Positions 26,876 through 34,334 of a stretch of 58,531 nucleotides of DNA are shown piece by piece. How positions within the stretch are numbered: the first letter of the stretch is position 1; each line of letters starts with the position of its first letter. The DNA is taken from the IMG/VR virus record IMGVR_UViG_3300007760_000015, positions 1-58,531 of that record. One strand, 5' to 3'. Below the pieces are notes generated by a model, which was given only the letters and a program-made list of their open reading frames with translations, was not told the origin of the DNA and did no database searches. This stretch comes from a virus. The position numbers were made by a program, and so were the translations under genes.

Positions 26876-27640
26876 ATGGAAACGTATGTAGATACATCGA
26901 AAATATCTATTAGACCAATACATAAACCATTGGCTAAGGATATGATTGAGAAGAACCATTATAGCGGAAGATTATCTTCTTGTAGATACCCACTTGGAGT
27001 ATTTTATAGAGATGATGAAAGTGAACATCAATTTTTTGATGTTGATGAAAAGCTCATTGGTGTAGCTACATATGGATTTCCAGTAGGGCGAAGGGTTATC
27101 GGATCAATATTCAAAGAAGATATATTAGAGAATAGAAATATATTGGAACTTACGAGATTATTTATACACGATGGTTACGGAAAGAATATTGAGTCGCATG
27201 TTATATCAAGCACATTTAAGTGGTTGAAGAAATATGCACGTGAGATTAAGGTACTAATATCCTATGCTGACCCAGAGCAGAATCACGATGGTGCTATCTA
27301 TCAAGCCACAAATTGGATTTATCAAGGATGTGGTGATTTTCAGATGGCACCAACTTATTCATTAAAATTGAATGAGGATGATGATTGGATGCACAGTAGA
27401 AGTGTGTATTCAAAGTTTGGGTCAGCAGCACCCGACAACTTAAAGAAAGCCATAGGTCATGACTTTTGGTTAAAGAAGGAGGCTTCCAAGCACAGATACA
27501 TTTACTTTCTTGGTAGTAAATCAGAGAATAGAAAATTTAGAAAAATGATGAAACATCCTGAAATGAAATATCCAAAGGATTATAATCATGATGTTGAAAT
27601 AACAAAAATTGAGGTAGAAAATAAAAAATGGGAAAGTTAG
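26876..27640 (+). CDS. Mom-like DNA-modification protein 1
   Basis: A 254-residue member of the phage Mu Mom-like family (GNAT-related fold), which in Mu converts adenines in DNA to N6-carbamoylmethyladenine. Motifs: NHYSGRLSSCRYPLGVFY, ELTRLFIHDGYGKNIESH, and SYADPEQNHDGAIYQATNW; the last matches the SYADxxxGHxGxIYqAtN signature. It lies inside the replication cluster between clamp and clamp loader, three bases after the clamp stop. It is closest to the copy at 47876 (shared HDGYGKNIES). The substrate is not known. Confidence 0.75.
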   Translation: METYVDTSKISIRPIHKPLAKDMIEKNHYSGRLSSCRYPLGVFYRDDESEHQFFDVDEKLIGVATYGFPVGRRVIGSIFKEDILENRNILELTRLFIHDGYGKNIESHVISSTFKWLKKYAREIKVLISYADPEQNHDGAIYQATNWIYQGCGDFQMAPTYSLKLNEDDDWMHSRSVYSKFGSAAPDNLKKAIGHDFWLKKEASKHRYIYFLGSKSENRKFRKMMKHPEMKYPKDYNHDVEITKIEVENKKWES

Positions 27641-27672
27641 TGTAAAACTGTAATGATAAGAAAAAAGAAAAA

Positions 27673-27759
27673 ATGGTGAATTCAACTTCTTATAAATTAA
27701 AACGGATATGGGAAGATGAAATAACAAAAAATAAACTCAAGGAAATGTTATATGACTGA
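27673..27759 (+). CDS. Possible short leader ORF before the clamp-loader gene
   Basis: A 28-residue ORF (MVNSTSYKLKRIWEDEITKN...) ending in ATGACTGA, so its stop overlaps the clamp-loader start by 8 nt. This fits translational coupling, but no good ribosome site is seen and the peptide is too short to judge. Low confidence that it is made. Confidence 0.25.
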   Translation: MVNSTSYKLKRIWEDEITKNKLKEMLYD

Positions 27760-28675
27760 AAGTAGAAATTCATTGTGGTGTGAACACTATCGGCCGGATT
27801 CATTAGAAAATTATATCGGGAACGATCATATTAAAACCAAACTTTCAATGTATATTGAAGATAATGATATTCCACATTTACTTTTTTACGGTAGAGCCGG
27901 TACGGGAAAAACCACCGCTGCTAAAATATTAGTTAAAAATATAGAGTGTGATTATCTTTATATCAACGCGTCGGATATACGGAGAGTTGATGAACTGATA
28001 CCCAAGGTTCGTGGATTTGCTTCTACTATTGGTTTTAAGGATAAAAAAATAATTATATTAGACGAAGTGGATTTTATATCTCCACACTCACAAGCAGCTC
28101 TACGAAACTTAATGGAAACCTTCTCAAAACACACTCGGTTCATTCTAACTTGTAACTTTGTAGAGAGAATCATTGATCCAATTCAAAGTAGATGCCAATC
28201 ATTTCAAGTGATTCCACCATCTAAAAAAGAGGTGGCTGTTCATATGACGAACATTCTTAATGATGAAGAAGCAGAATATGAAATGGATGATATAGTAAAT
28301 TTGGTTAATGCTGGGTATCCAGACATTCGTAGGGTAATCAATTCAGCGCAACGCCAAGTAGTTGATGGAAAGTTAATGGTAGATAAACAAGCTATTATTG
28401 AGAATGATTATAAATTAACTTTATTAGATATATTAAAAACACATAATAAAAAGGACGCATTTAAGAATATTAGAAAATTATTAGCTAACAGTCAAGTAAC
28501 AGATTTCGCTGAATTATTTAAGTTATTATATGATGAAGTTGATACTTATGGAACAGGTCATATTGCAGAGTGTATATTAACAATAGCTAAATACCAACTA
28601 TCAGATACGCAAGTAGTTGATAAGGAAATAAATGCGATGGCTATGGTAATTGAAATATTAAACATTATTAAATAG
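27752..28675 (+). CDS. 44: Clamp-loader large subunit (gp44/RFC-like AAA+ ATPase)
   Basis: A 307-residue AAA+ protein that opens the sliding clamp and places it on primed DNA. It starts SLWCEHYRPDSLENYIGND, as in RFC/gp44. Walker A YGRAGTGKTTAAKIL, Walker B IILDEVDF, sensor 1 LTCNF, and the SRC motif IDPIQSRCQSF. The C-terminal collar domain is complete; the length is close to T4 gp44 (319). SD AAGGAAATG is moderate. Confidence 0.92.
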   Translation: MTESRNSLWCEHYRPDSLENYIGNDHIKTKLSMYIEDNDIPHLLFYGRAGTGKTTAAKILVKNIECDYLYINASDIRRVDELIPKVRGFASTIGFKDKKIIILDEVDFISPHSQAALRNLMETFSKHTRFILTCNFVERIIDPIQSRCQSFQVIPPSKKEVAVHMTNILNDEEAEYEMDDIVNLVNAGYPDIRRVINSAQRQVVDGKLMVDKQAIIENDYKLTLLDILKTHNKKDAFKNIRKLLANSQVTDFAELFKLLYDEVDTYGTGHIAECILTIAKYQLSDTQVVDKEINAMAMVIEILNIIK

Positions 28676-28685
28676 GAGTTAGAAT

Positions 28686-28892
28686 ATGTATTATGAAGTA
28701 CAGGTATTATTTATTGAAGAAGTTCAGACAAAAAATGGTGTGAAGGAAAAGAAAGTTCGCCGTTATTATTTGGTAGAATGTGATTCAGTTAGTGTAGCTG
28801 AAGCGAGAGTAAACGAGTGGTTAAAAGATTCACCGTATGTTTTTGAGGTGAAATCTGCTAAGGAATCACGAATAGTGGAGGTGGTACAATGA
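28686..28892 (+). CDS. DUF4494-like small protein
   Basis: A 68-residue protein: MYYEVQVLFIEEVQTKNGVK, then KKVRRYYLVECDSVSVAEAR. The pattern (YYEV..., YLVE..S..EAEAR) fits the DUF4494 family seen in phages and Bacteroidetes. Function unknown. SD TAGGAG. It overlaps the zinc-ribbon gene by four bases (ATGA). Confidence 0.6.
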   Translation: MYYEVQVLFIEEVQTKNGVKEKKVRRYYLVECDSVSVAEARVNEWLKDSPYVFEVKSAKESRIVEVVQ

Positions 28893-29155
28893 GTACAAAA
28901 CCAATGAAACCATTAGCTAATGGTAAACAACAAGTGCAAGTGGATTTATCTAAAGCTGATACTGTTAAATGTGAAAAGTGTGGAAATTATTCGTTTATAG
29001 AAACATATTTCATAAAGAGAATTTCAGCAATTATGTCACCTACTGGTCAGGAGATGATTGCTCCCGTACAGGTATTTTCGTGCGGAAACTGTGGGGAAGT
29101 TGAGAAGTCTATGATGCGGGGAATTGAGAATGTCGGACCAGAAGAAAACCAATAA
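28889..29155 (+). CDS. Zinc-ribbon protein
   Basis: An 88-residue protein with two CxxC knuckles, KCEKCGN and SCGNCGE, about 40 residues apart, a zinc-ribbon arrangement. A hydrophobic strand between them contains a conserved-looking PTGQEMIAPVQVF. Similar small zinc ribbons sit near clamp-loader genes in marine T4-like phages, as I recall. GGAGGTGG directly upstream gives strong initiation. It is likely a nucleic-acid or polymerase accessory; unproven. Confidence 0.6.
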   Translation: MSTKPMKPLANGKQQVQVDLSKADTVKCEKCGNYSFIETYFIKRISAIMSPTGQEMIAPVQVFSCGNCGEVEKSMMRGIENVGPEENQ

Positions 29156-29300
29156 TGCCGGTAAAGGTGATAAATTACGAAGGGGCGTAACGCAAGATGA
29201 GTGGGAAGAAAAATGGGAAAGAATCTTTGGTAAAAAAGAAAAGCCTATTCGATCACATCCAACACATAACAGCGGTTCAAAGTCCGACGTACTGGACTGA
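29130..29300 (+). CDS. Small GKGDK-type phage protein
   Basis: A 56-residue ORF, MSDQKKTNNAGKGDKLRRGV then TQDEWEEKWERIFGKK. The GKGDK(x)R...W...RIFGKK pattern is one I recall from many short phage proteins of unknown role, which supports it as a real gene despite overlapping the zinc-ribbon gene by 26 nt and the clamp-loader small subunit by 104 nt. No ribosome site stands out; coupling from upstream is likely. Confidence 0.5.
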   Translation: MSDQKKTNNAGKGDKLRRGVTQDEWEEKWERIFGKKEKPIRSHPTHNSGSKSDVLD

Positions 29301-29676
29301 CATTTCTGATGATGATAAGAAGTCATTTTCAAATTATATGATAAATAGATTTTTAAGTATGAAGGGATCGGGAGATTGGATAGATTTAGTAAATGAAATA
29401 CAAAAATATCCATTACAATCAAAAGAGTTATACAAATTATATATTAATATACTACCAAAAGGTAAACAATGGTTAAAGTATGTTAAGGGAGATAAGAAAA
29501 TGAAATATCCAAAATGGGTTTATGAAATGGTAGCCAAATACTTACAATGTAGTTTAAGAGAAGCTGAAGATGCTGTGGAGATGTATGAATTATCCTATGG
29601 CGGTCAAGCTGAACTTAAAGATATTTTAATGAAATATGGCAAAACAGAGAATGAATGTCGTAAAATAGGATTATGA
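29197..29676 (+). CDS. 62: Clamp-loader small subunit (gp62-like)
   Basis: A 159-residue protein. The segment SLFDHIQHITAVQSPTYWTD followed by NYMINRFLSM and ILPKGKQWLKYVKGDK matches the small clamp-loader subunit of marine T4-like phages as I recall it. It forms the loader with gp44, which lies 0.5 kb upstream, as in T4 order 44-62. The N-terminal KKNGKESLVKKK is lysine-rich. The start is uncertain because it overlaps the small ORF at 29130-29300; ATG 29197 is the only in-frame candidate before the conserved part. Confidence 0.65.
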   Translation: MSGKKNGKESLVKKKSLFDHIQHITAVQSPTYWTDISDDDKKSFSNYMINRFLSMKGSGDWIDLVNEIQKYPLQSKELYKLYINILPKGKQWLKYVKGDKKMKYPKWVYEMVAKYLQCSLREAEDAVEMYELSYGGQAELKDILMKYGKTENECRKIGL

Positions 29677-30305
29677 GCGTAACTGATTTTACAATTGAAG
29701 AAATACCACGTAAATTCGTAGATCCTTTTATAAGAAAACACCATTATTCTGCTAGTACAAATGGCATTCAACAAAAAGAATGTTTCGGTTTATATACAGA
29801 AGGCAACTTTGGATTACCTAAAATGATTGGTGCTATGATGTATGCTATACCATCAATGCCACACACAGCAAAGAGATATAATCCAATCAATCCTGATAGG
29901 TGTATTGAGTTGAGAAGGATGTGTTGTATTGATGAGACACCCAAAAATACTGAGAGCTATTTTATAGGTAAAACTTTAAGATGGTTAAAGAGAAATACAA
30001 ATTATGAAGTAGTAGTTTCTTTTGCAGATCAACATTATGGTCATTCGGGAATAATTTATAAGGCTTCAAACTTTGAATCTTTGGGAATGACTGGTCAGGC
30101 AAGAATATTGATGGTAGATGGAAAAGAATACCATTCTCGATCTTTAAGTCAACCAATAAAACCTTATAGTGTTGAAATTCGGAGAAGATGGAAAGCTAAA
30201 GATCCAAATGTATTTTTTGTTAAGAGAAAACCCAAGCATATTTATGTATACTATCTCAACAAAAAAATCAAAAGAAAAATAAAAAAGTTAAATGATAACA
30301 ATTGA
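29673..30305 (+). CDS. Mom-like DNA-modification protein 2
   Basis: A 210-residue protein of the Mom-like family: RKHHYSAS near residue 22, ELRRMCCIDETPKNTESYFI, and SFADQHYGHSGIIYKASNFE, matching the family signature S(Y/F)AD..YGHxGxIYkAsNF. It is followed by a basic C-terminal tail (KRKPKHIYVYYLNKKIKRK). It overlaps the clamp-loader subunit by four bases. It is divergent from copies 1 and 4 and nearer to classical Mom in length (Mu Mom is about 240). Confidence 0.75.
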   Translation: MSVTDFTIEEIPRKFVDPFIRKHHYSASTNGIQQKECFGLYTEGNFGLPKMIGAMMYAIPSMPHTAKRYNPINPDRCIELRRMCCIDETPKNTESYFIGKTLRWLKRNTNYEVVVSFADQHYGHSGIIYKASNFESLGMTGQARILMVDGKEYHSRSLSQPIKPYSVEIRRRWKAKDPNVFFVKRKPKHIYVYYLNKKIKRKIKKLNDNN

Positions 30306-30888
30306 ATTAGTAGAGGATAGAAGTCAAAAACAAGCAGTAAAAAATATCATAGAAAATCATCATAGTTATGTAGCATCTAATGACTCAGTAGGTAGAAGAA
30401 TAGATTGGTTAGTTTATCATTCGGATTATACAAATGTGTTGGGGCTTGAAAAGCCCGTTGGTATGATTGGTATAGGCTCTTCAGTTTATCCACCACCAAA
30501 AGATATTTTAAGATATGCTGGGATGAAGAAGGATGAGTATAAAGAAAAATTTAATGAGTTTGGAAATAATTGGAGATTCTGTATGACTACATATATTAAG
30601 AATGCAGGAACACAGATATTGAAACAACTTAGAAAACAAGCACCTATAGAGTGGAAGAAAAAGTATGGAGATGATTTGAAGTGGTTAATTACTTTTGTCG
30701 CTGGTGGTAATAATGGTGCTGTTTATAAAGCAGATAATTGGAAACAGATTGGTGAAACTGCTGGATTACCAAAACATAAAGCAGTATCTATGAAGTGGCA
30801 TAAAGATAACTTAGATACTATGTTTGTGAAACCAACTGGTGAAAATAAGAAAATAATTTTTATAAAAAAGCTTGACTTGTATAGGTAA
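30292..30888 (+). CDS. Mom-like DNA-modification protein 3 (divergent)
   Basis: A 198-residue protein, ENHHSYVASNDSVGRRIDWL near the N-terminus and FVAGGNNGAVYKADNW near the C-terminus, which line up with NHYS and with the (D)xxxGHxGxIYKAxN motif of the other copies; the aspartate and histidine of that motif are replaced (AGGNNGAVYKADN). A PVGMIGIGSSVY strand fits the GNAT-like core. It overlaps copy 2 by 14 nt, so they form a pair. It may act on another substrate or be a partner subunit. Confidence 0.55.
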   Translation: MITIELVEDRSQKQAVKNIIENHHSYVASNDSVGRRIDWLVYHSDYTNVLGLEKPVGMIGIGSSVYPPPKDILRYAGMKKDEYKEKFNEFGNNWRFCMTTYIKNAGTQILKQLRKQAPIEWKKKYGDDLKWLITFVAGGNNGAVYKADNWKQIGETAGLPKHKAVSMKWHKDNLDTMFVKPTGENKKIIFIKKLDLYR

Positions 30889-30901
30889 AAATTCGTATAT
30901 T
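30872..30901 (+). promoter_or_regulatory. Sigma70-type promoter upstream of the Nmad1-like gene
   Basis: TTGACT at 30872-30877, 18-bp spacer, TATATT at 30896-30901. The -35 lies inside the end of the Mom-like gene 3. It drives the Nmad1/RecB-like/SLOG group. Confidence 0.65.
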
Positions 30902-30926
30902 TAATCGTTAAATCAAGGAGTATAAT

Positions 30927-31352
30927 TTGGAGCAATCTTTATTAGATATTAAAAGAGGTGTAGCTATGAAAAATAAAACAATAAAAGAATCTAAAACAGT
31001 AACTTATACAGATGATGTTCATCCTGTAGTTGAACAGATGGAATCAGAATGGCCTGAAATGACCAAAGAGTTTAAGAAGATTCAACAAGAACAATATGAG
31101 TTGTTTTTAATTAAACAACGAGCGTACGGCCCAAGTAATATAAGTGTTGGGACACAACTAAAAACTGATGCTGATATTAAATTATCATTAACTGGACTGT
31201 TTTTTAGGATCAATGATAAAATAGAACGAATAAAAAATATGATAATGAATGATATAGAGAATAATGACGAACCATTAGAAGATAGTTTTTTGGACTTATC
31301 AACTTATGGAATTATTGCAGAAGTAGTTCGTAGAAGACGGTGGGGAAAATGA
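30927..31352 (+). CDS. Nucleotide-modification-associated protein (Nmad1/DUF1599-like), TTG start
   Basis: A 141-residue protein. LIKQRAYGPSNISVGTQL, LSLTGLFFRINDKIERIKN, then EDSFLDLSTYGIIAEVVRRR fit DUF1599, named nucleotide modification associated domain 1 because it occurs beside DNA base-modification genes in phages. TTG 30927 follows AAGGAG with 6-nt spacing; ATG 30966 (AGAGG) is a second option. Next to two Mom-like genes, it supports a base-modification pathway. It overlaps the next gene by 13 nt. Confidence 0.7.
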   Translation: MEQSLLDIKRGVAMKNKTIKESKTVTYTDDVHPVVEQMESEWPEMTKEFKKIQQEQYELFLIKQRAYGPSNISVGTQLKTDADIKLSLTGLFFRINDKIERIKNMIMNDIENNDEPLEDSFLDLSTYGIIAEVVRRRRWGK

Positions 31353-32227
31353 AATATATGTCTAAAACAGTATCGTATTCATCATACTCAAACTGGGCTT
31401 CCTGCCCATATAAATGGAAGTTAAGTTACATTGATAATCTACGGACATTCAGCGGTAATATTTTTACTATATTCGGTTCGGCACTTCACGAAGTATTGCA
31501 GACATACCTCACAGTAATGTATAACGATACTGTAAAAATCGCAGACGCACTTCCACTTGATGAAATGTTATTACATAGAATGAAACATCATTATACCGAA
31601 ACTATGGAGAATAATGGTGGAGAAGTTATATGTGAACAATCTGATATGGAAGAGTTCTTTACGCAGGGTGTGACTATATTAGAATGGTTTAAGAAACGCC
31701 GTGGTGAATATTTTAGTAAAAGAGGATATGAGTTAGTAGGTATTGAAGTTGAATTAGATTATGAGTTACCTAATAATATTAACTTTATTGGTTTTCTGGA
31801 TGTGGTTATTAAAGACACTGTAAGAGATGTTATAAAGATTTATGACATTAAAACATCTACGATGGGATGGAATAAATATATGAAGGCTGATAAACTAAAA
31901 AGTGATCAGTTATTACTTTATAAACAATTCTATTCTAAACAATATAATCATCCGATAGATAAAATTGAAGTTGAATTTTTTATTGTGAAACGAAAGTTAT
32001 ATGAGAATGTAGATTTCCCACAGAGGAGAGTTCAGAAATTTGTGCCCGCTAGTGGAACACCTTCGGTAAATCAAACTATAAGTAGATTGAATGAATTTAT
32101 AGAAGAATGCTTCACAAATGATGGAGAATATAACATTGAACATACTTATAGAAAAGAGGCTTCTAAAAAAGTTTGTAGGTTTTGTGAATTTAATCAAACG
32201 GAGTTATGTGATGCCGGAGTTAAATAA
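31340..32227 (+). CDS. RecB/Cas4-like PD-(D/E)xK nuclease with probable iron-sulfur cluster
   Basis: A 295-residue protein. An N-terminal WASCPYKWKLSYIDNL carries one Cys, FGSALHEVLQTYL has the motif I His, GFLDVVIKD and IYDIKTS give the D...DxK core, and CRFCEFNQTELC supplies three more Cys. One Cys at the N-terminus and three at the C-terminus around the nuclease core are the 4Fe-4S pattern of Cas4/AddB-type exonucleases. It probably resects DNA ends in recombination or packaging. MSKTVSYS (M6) may be the true start. Confidence 0.75.
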   Translation: MGKMKYMSKTVSYSSYSNWASCPYKWKLSYIDNLRTFSGNIFTIFGSALHEVLQTYLTVMYNDTVKIADALPLDEMLLHRMKHHYTETMENNGGEVICEQSDMEEFFTQGVTILEWFKKRRGEYFSKRGYELVGIEVELDYELPNNINFIGFLDVVIKDTVRDVIKIYDIKTSTMGWNKYMKADKLKSDQLLLYKQFYSKQYNHPIDKIEVEFFIVKRKLYENVDFPQRRVQKFVPASGTPSVNQTISRLNEFIEECFTNDGEYNIEHTYRKEASKKVCRFCEFNQTELCDAGVK

Positions 32228-32671
32228 GTGAAGAATATAAATTTGAGGTTGAATTTATCTCATTTCTTCAATAAAGAATGGGAGAGTGATGTAATGGAAA
32301 AGTTGAAAGTTATTCACTCTAAACGAATTACATTCTTTTTATACTTATGGTATGAGGATGGATCACTTTCCCCTGATGATTTGAAAGATTTTTTGGTTAA
32401 GTATGAAAGCAGTTTAGAATTTAAAACGAATATTAGGAGTGGGAATAAATTGAAACTTGATGAATTTATTTGGTTTGATATAATTGAAGATAAATTTGCA
32501 GGTCAATCAAATCAAATTAGGTTTGAGTATATTTATGATAAAGAAGAACAGCTATTAGATGGCTTAGAAGAATTTGATAAGTGTGCTATATTCTGTACAT
32601 CAGAAAAACCATCTAAACAAATAAGAAAGCAGAAGAGGAATGACTATGAGAGTAGCGATAGTAGGGAGTAG
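32228..32671 (+). CDS. Hypothetical protein, GTG start
   Basis: A 147-residue soluble, acidic protein with a GTG start directly after the TAA of the nuclease gene, so probably translationally coupled. A segment RITFFLYLWYEDGSLSPDDL is predicted helix-strand. No family recognised. It overlaps the SLOG-family gene by 26 nt. Confidence 0.5.
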   Translation: MKNINLRLNLSHFFNKEWESDVMEKLKVIHSKRITFFLYLWYEDGSLSPDDLKDFLVKYESSLEFKTNIRSGNKLKLDEFIWFDIIEDKFAGQSNQIRFEYIYDKEEQLLDGLEEFDKCAIFCTSEKPSKQIRKQKRNDYESSDSRE

Positions 32672-33047
32672 AAAATATACCAACAAACGACGTATTCAAG
32701 AGTTCATATTTAAACTTAAAGAAAAGTTTGGGGAAACACTTGAAATCGTAAGTGGTGGTCAAAAGCAAGGAGCTGATGGGTATGCTAAAAAGTACGCTTT
32801 AGAATTTGATATAAATTATTCAGAGTTTCCACCAGCTCACTATCCATATAATCAACATTGTGTAAATGAAAGTTTTAATTATGGGAAGAATTATGCTGTA
32901 TGGAATTACCATAAAAGGAATAAACAGATAGCTGAATACTCTGATGTAGTAGCGGCTTTTATACCTGATGGTCATATATCAAATGGAACGAACAATACAT
33001 TGGAGAATGCTAAAAATTTAGATAAAAAAATTGTTATAATAAAATAA
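32646..33047 (+). CDS. SLOG-family (DUF2493/YspA-like) nucleotide-binding protein
   Basis: A 133-residue protein with MRVAIVGSRKYTNKRRIQEF and VSGGQKQGADGYAKKYALE, the GSR and SGG..GAD signatures of SLOG/DUF2493 proteins, Rossmann-like proteins that bind nucleotide-derived ligands. ATG 32646 is preferred (GAGGAATGACT upstream; AGGA); 32640 adds two residues. The phage role is unknown: it could bind a signalling nucleotide or a modified base precursor. It ends the operon. Confidence 0.75.
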   Translation: MRVAIVGSRKYTNKRRIQEFIFKLKEKFGETLEIVSGGQKQGADGYAKKYALEFDINYSEFPPAHYPYNQHCVNESFNYGKNYAVWNYHKRNKQIAEYSDVVAAFIPDGHISNGTNNTLENAKNLDKKIVIIK

Positions 33048-33052
33048 TTATA

Positions 33053-33071
33053 TATATTTATATATGAAGTA
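33053..33071 (+). promoter_or_regulatory. Repeated TATATTTATATATGAAGTA element
   Basis: These 19 bases are identical to 56716-56734; the 15-nt core also occurs at 49424-49438. It lies 12 nt before the ATG at 33083 with CGGAG between. It is a likely phage-specific promoter element, inferred from recurrence upstream of genes. Confidence 0.4.
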
Positions 33072-33082
33072 CGGAGATAGTT

Positions 33083-33271
33083 ATGTTAAAATTAACAACT
33101 GTAAAGTTATTAGAAGAGTTATATAAGAAATTCAAAATTAAAACTTTAGATGATGAATTTACTTTACAAAAATTAGTAAATAGATCTATGGATTTATATG
33201 TTCATAATGAAGAATTTAGAGAACAAATAAATGAATGGAAAAATCTTAAACCAAGCGGGAGTAAGTTATGA
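33083..33271 (+). CDS. Small hypothetical protein (helical)
   Basis: A 62-residue protein, MLKLTTVKLLEELYKKFKIK, with ACGGAG ribosome site. It has ribbon-helix-helix-like proportions (strand, then two helices: LQKLVNRSMDLYVHNEEFRE). A regulator is possible, unproven. It overlaps the next start (ATGA). Confidence 0.5.
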   Translation: MLKLTTVKLLEELYKKFKIKTLDDEFTLQKLVNRSMDLYVHNEEFREQINEWKNLKPSGSKL

Positions 33272-33441
33272 TGCCAATGAATCAAACGGATTTGGTTCTT
33301 AGAAGTATATATGAACTGTTATTGAAGATGGAACAGCGATTAAAAGCTATTGAAGAAGCGATAACGAAAAAGGGTGAATCCCAGAAACAATTATTAATAG
33401 ATGAAAAATATAAACAGATTAGTGGAAGTATAAAATGGTAG
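33268..33441 (+). CDS. Small coiled-coil hypothetical protein
   Basis: A 57-residue ORF, MMPMNQTDLVLRSIYELLLK then MEQRLKAIEEAITKKGES, one long amphipathic helix. It overlaps the previous stop and the next start (ATGGTAG) and so lies in a coupled string of small genes. Function unknown. Confidence 0.5.
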   Translation: MMPMNQTDLVLRSIYELLLKMEQRLKAIEEAITKKGESQKQLLIDEKYKQISGSIKW

Positions 33442-33566
33442 TTTGTGAAACAAATGAAAATACAATTAAATTAAAGTGTAAATCGGTTACAGATAAATCT
33501 TACAAGATTGATGTGTGGGTATTACATGAAAATGGTAAATTATTACAGGAATATAAATATGAATAA
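33435..33566 (+). CDS. Small hypothetical protein directly before the bypass gene
   Basis: A 43-residue ORF, MVVCETNENTIKLKCKSVTD then KSYKIDVWVLHENGK, beta-rich. Its last codons contain the ATG (33559) of the glycosyltransferase N-terminal ORF, so translation of the two is probably coupled. Function unknown. Confidence 0.5.
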   Translation: MVVCETNENTIKLKCKSVTDKSYKIDVWVLHENGKLLQEYKYE

Positions 33567-34123
33567 AATTAAGGAGGTATCCACAGATCATCTGATTAGT
33601 AAGAAGAAAAAAATCTTACTTTTATCGGATGATCTGTGAAAAGTCGCTGAGAATGAGTAGTGGCGTTGGTACAATGTCTAAAGAGTTGGTTATTAATACG
33701 ATACATAAATTTGATTGGGTTCAGTTAGGCGGCGCAATTAAACATCCTGAAGAGGGTAAGGTAATTGATATGAATGAATCAATTAGGAAGGAAGTTGGAG
33801 TTGAAGATGCATATCTTAAAATATATCCTGTTAGTGGATATGGAAATCAAGATTTACTCCGTCAATTGATTGATATAGAAAAGCCTGATGCTATACTACA
33901 TTTTACAGACCCAAGATTTTGGGGATTTTTATATCAAATGGAGCATGAAATAAGACAGAATATTCCTATTCTATACTTGAATTTATGGGACTCACTTCCC
34001 GATCCAATGTGGAACGCACCATTTTATGAGAGCTGTGATGCGTTGTATGCTATTTCTAAACAATCATATGGGATTAACAAACGAGTATTAGAAAAAGTTG
34101 GTGTGATGGTTGAAGAACTTTAA
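33559..34123 (+). CDS. Glycosyltransferase N-terminal fragment, read through a 13-nt ribosome hop
   Basis: Proposed join 33559-33636 plus 33650-34123, 183 residues. The first frame gives MNKIKEVSTDHLIS then KKKKILLLSDDL and stops at TGA 33637. The second frame, one shift away, gives (L)RMSSGVGTMSKELVINTIHK. CTG before the stop recurs at 33647; joining them restores SDDLRMSSGVGTM, the N-terminal strand and sugar-binding loop of a GT-B enzyme common in marine T4-like phages (from memory), as are WVQLGGAIKHPEEGK and HFTDPRFWGF. The ATG at 33629 would omit the first strand. AGGA at 33547 serves ATG 33559. The second Rossmann domain is encoded at 34463. Confidence 0.7.
33571..33577 (+). promoter_or_regulatory. 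Internal AAGGAGG before the glycosyltransferase hop hairpin
   Basis: An SD-like heptamer inside the short frame, 4 nt before the hairpin. No ATG, GTG or TTG follows at initiation distance. With the hairpin folded it lies 12 nt from the landing CTG, close to the 14 nt of the polymerase site. Confidence 0.5.
33582..33649 (+). promoter_or_regulatory. Long hairpin and CTG...CTG hop site in the glycosyltransferase gene
   Basis: 33582-33596 pairs with 33624-33638 (15 bp, one G-U); after a small internal loop, 33598-33604 pairs with 33614-33620 (7 bp) around an A-rich 9-nt loop. The 3' arm encodes ILLLSDDL and includes take-off CTG 33634-33636 and part of stop TGA 33637-33639. Landing CTG is 33647-33649. 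There is no T-run after it. Confidence 0.6.
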
Positions 34124-34149
34124 TTATTTTGTGTTATTTTTTGTTATTA

Positions 34150-34164
34150 TTGATATTTATTATT
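34150..34164 (+). promoter_or_regulatory. TTGATATTTATTATT element upstream of the zinc-finger remnant
   Basis: Identical to 382-396; 18 nt before the ATG at 34183, with CGGAG in between. A promoter role is inferred from recurrence. Confidence 0.35.
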
Positions 34165-34182
34165 AGATAACGGAGAAATAAT

Positions 34183-34317
34183 ATGAAAAAATATAGTAGA
34201 AAATGTCCAGAATGTAAAATGAATATATATTATACAAATAAATATAATTTGAAAAATGCAGATTTGAATGATACTCACTGTTTAAGTTGTTGCTCGCTTG
34301 GAAAATGCTGGGTATAA
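34183..34317 (+). pseudogene. Zinc-finger remnant of a homing endonuclease
   Basis: A 44-residue ORF, MKKYSRKCPECKMNIYYTNK then YNLKNADLNDTHCLSCC. CPEC...CLSC with the intervening Y-N-L-K-N-A pattern is the N-terminal zinc module I recall from phage HNH-type homing endonucleases; the nuclease domain is missing. It sits between the two halves of the split glycosyltransferase, as expected of a decayed homing element. SD CGGAG. It may still be expressed. Confidence 0.55.
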
Positions 34318-34334
34318 AGTTATTAGGGTGAAAA

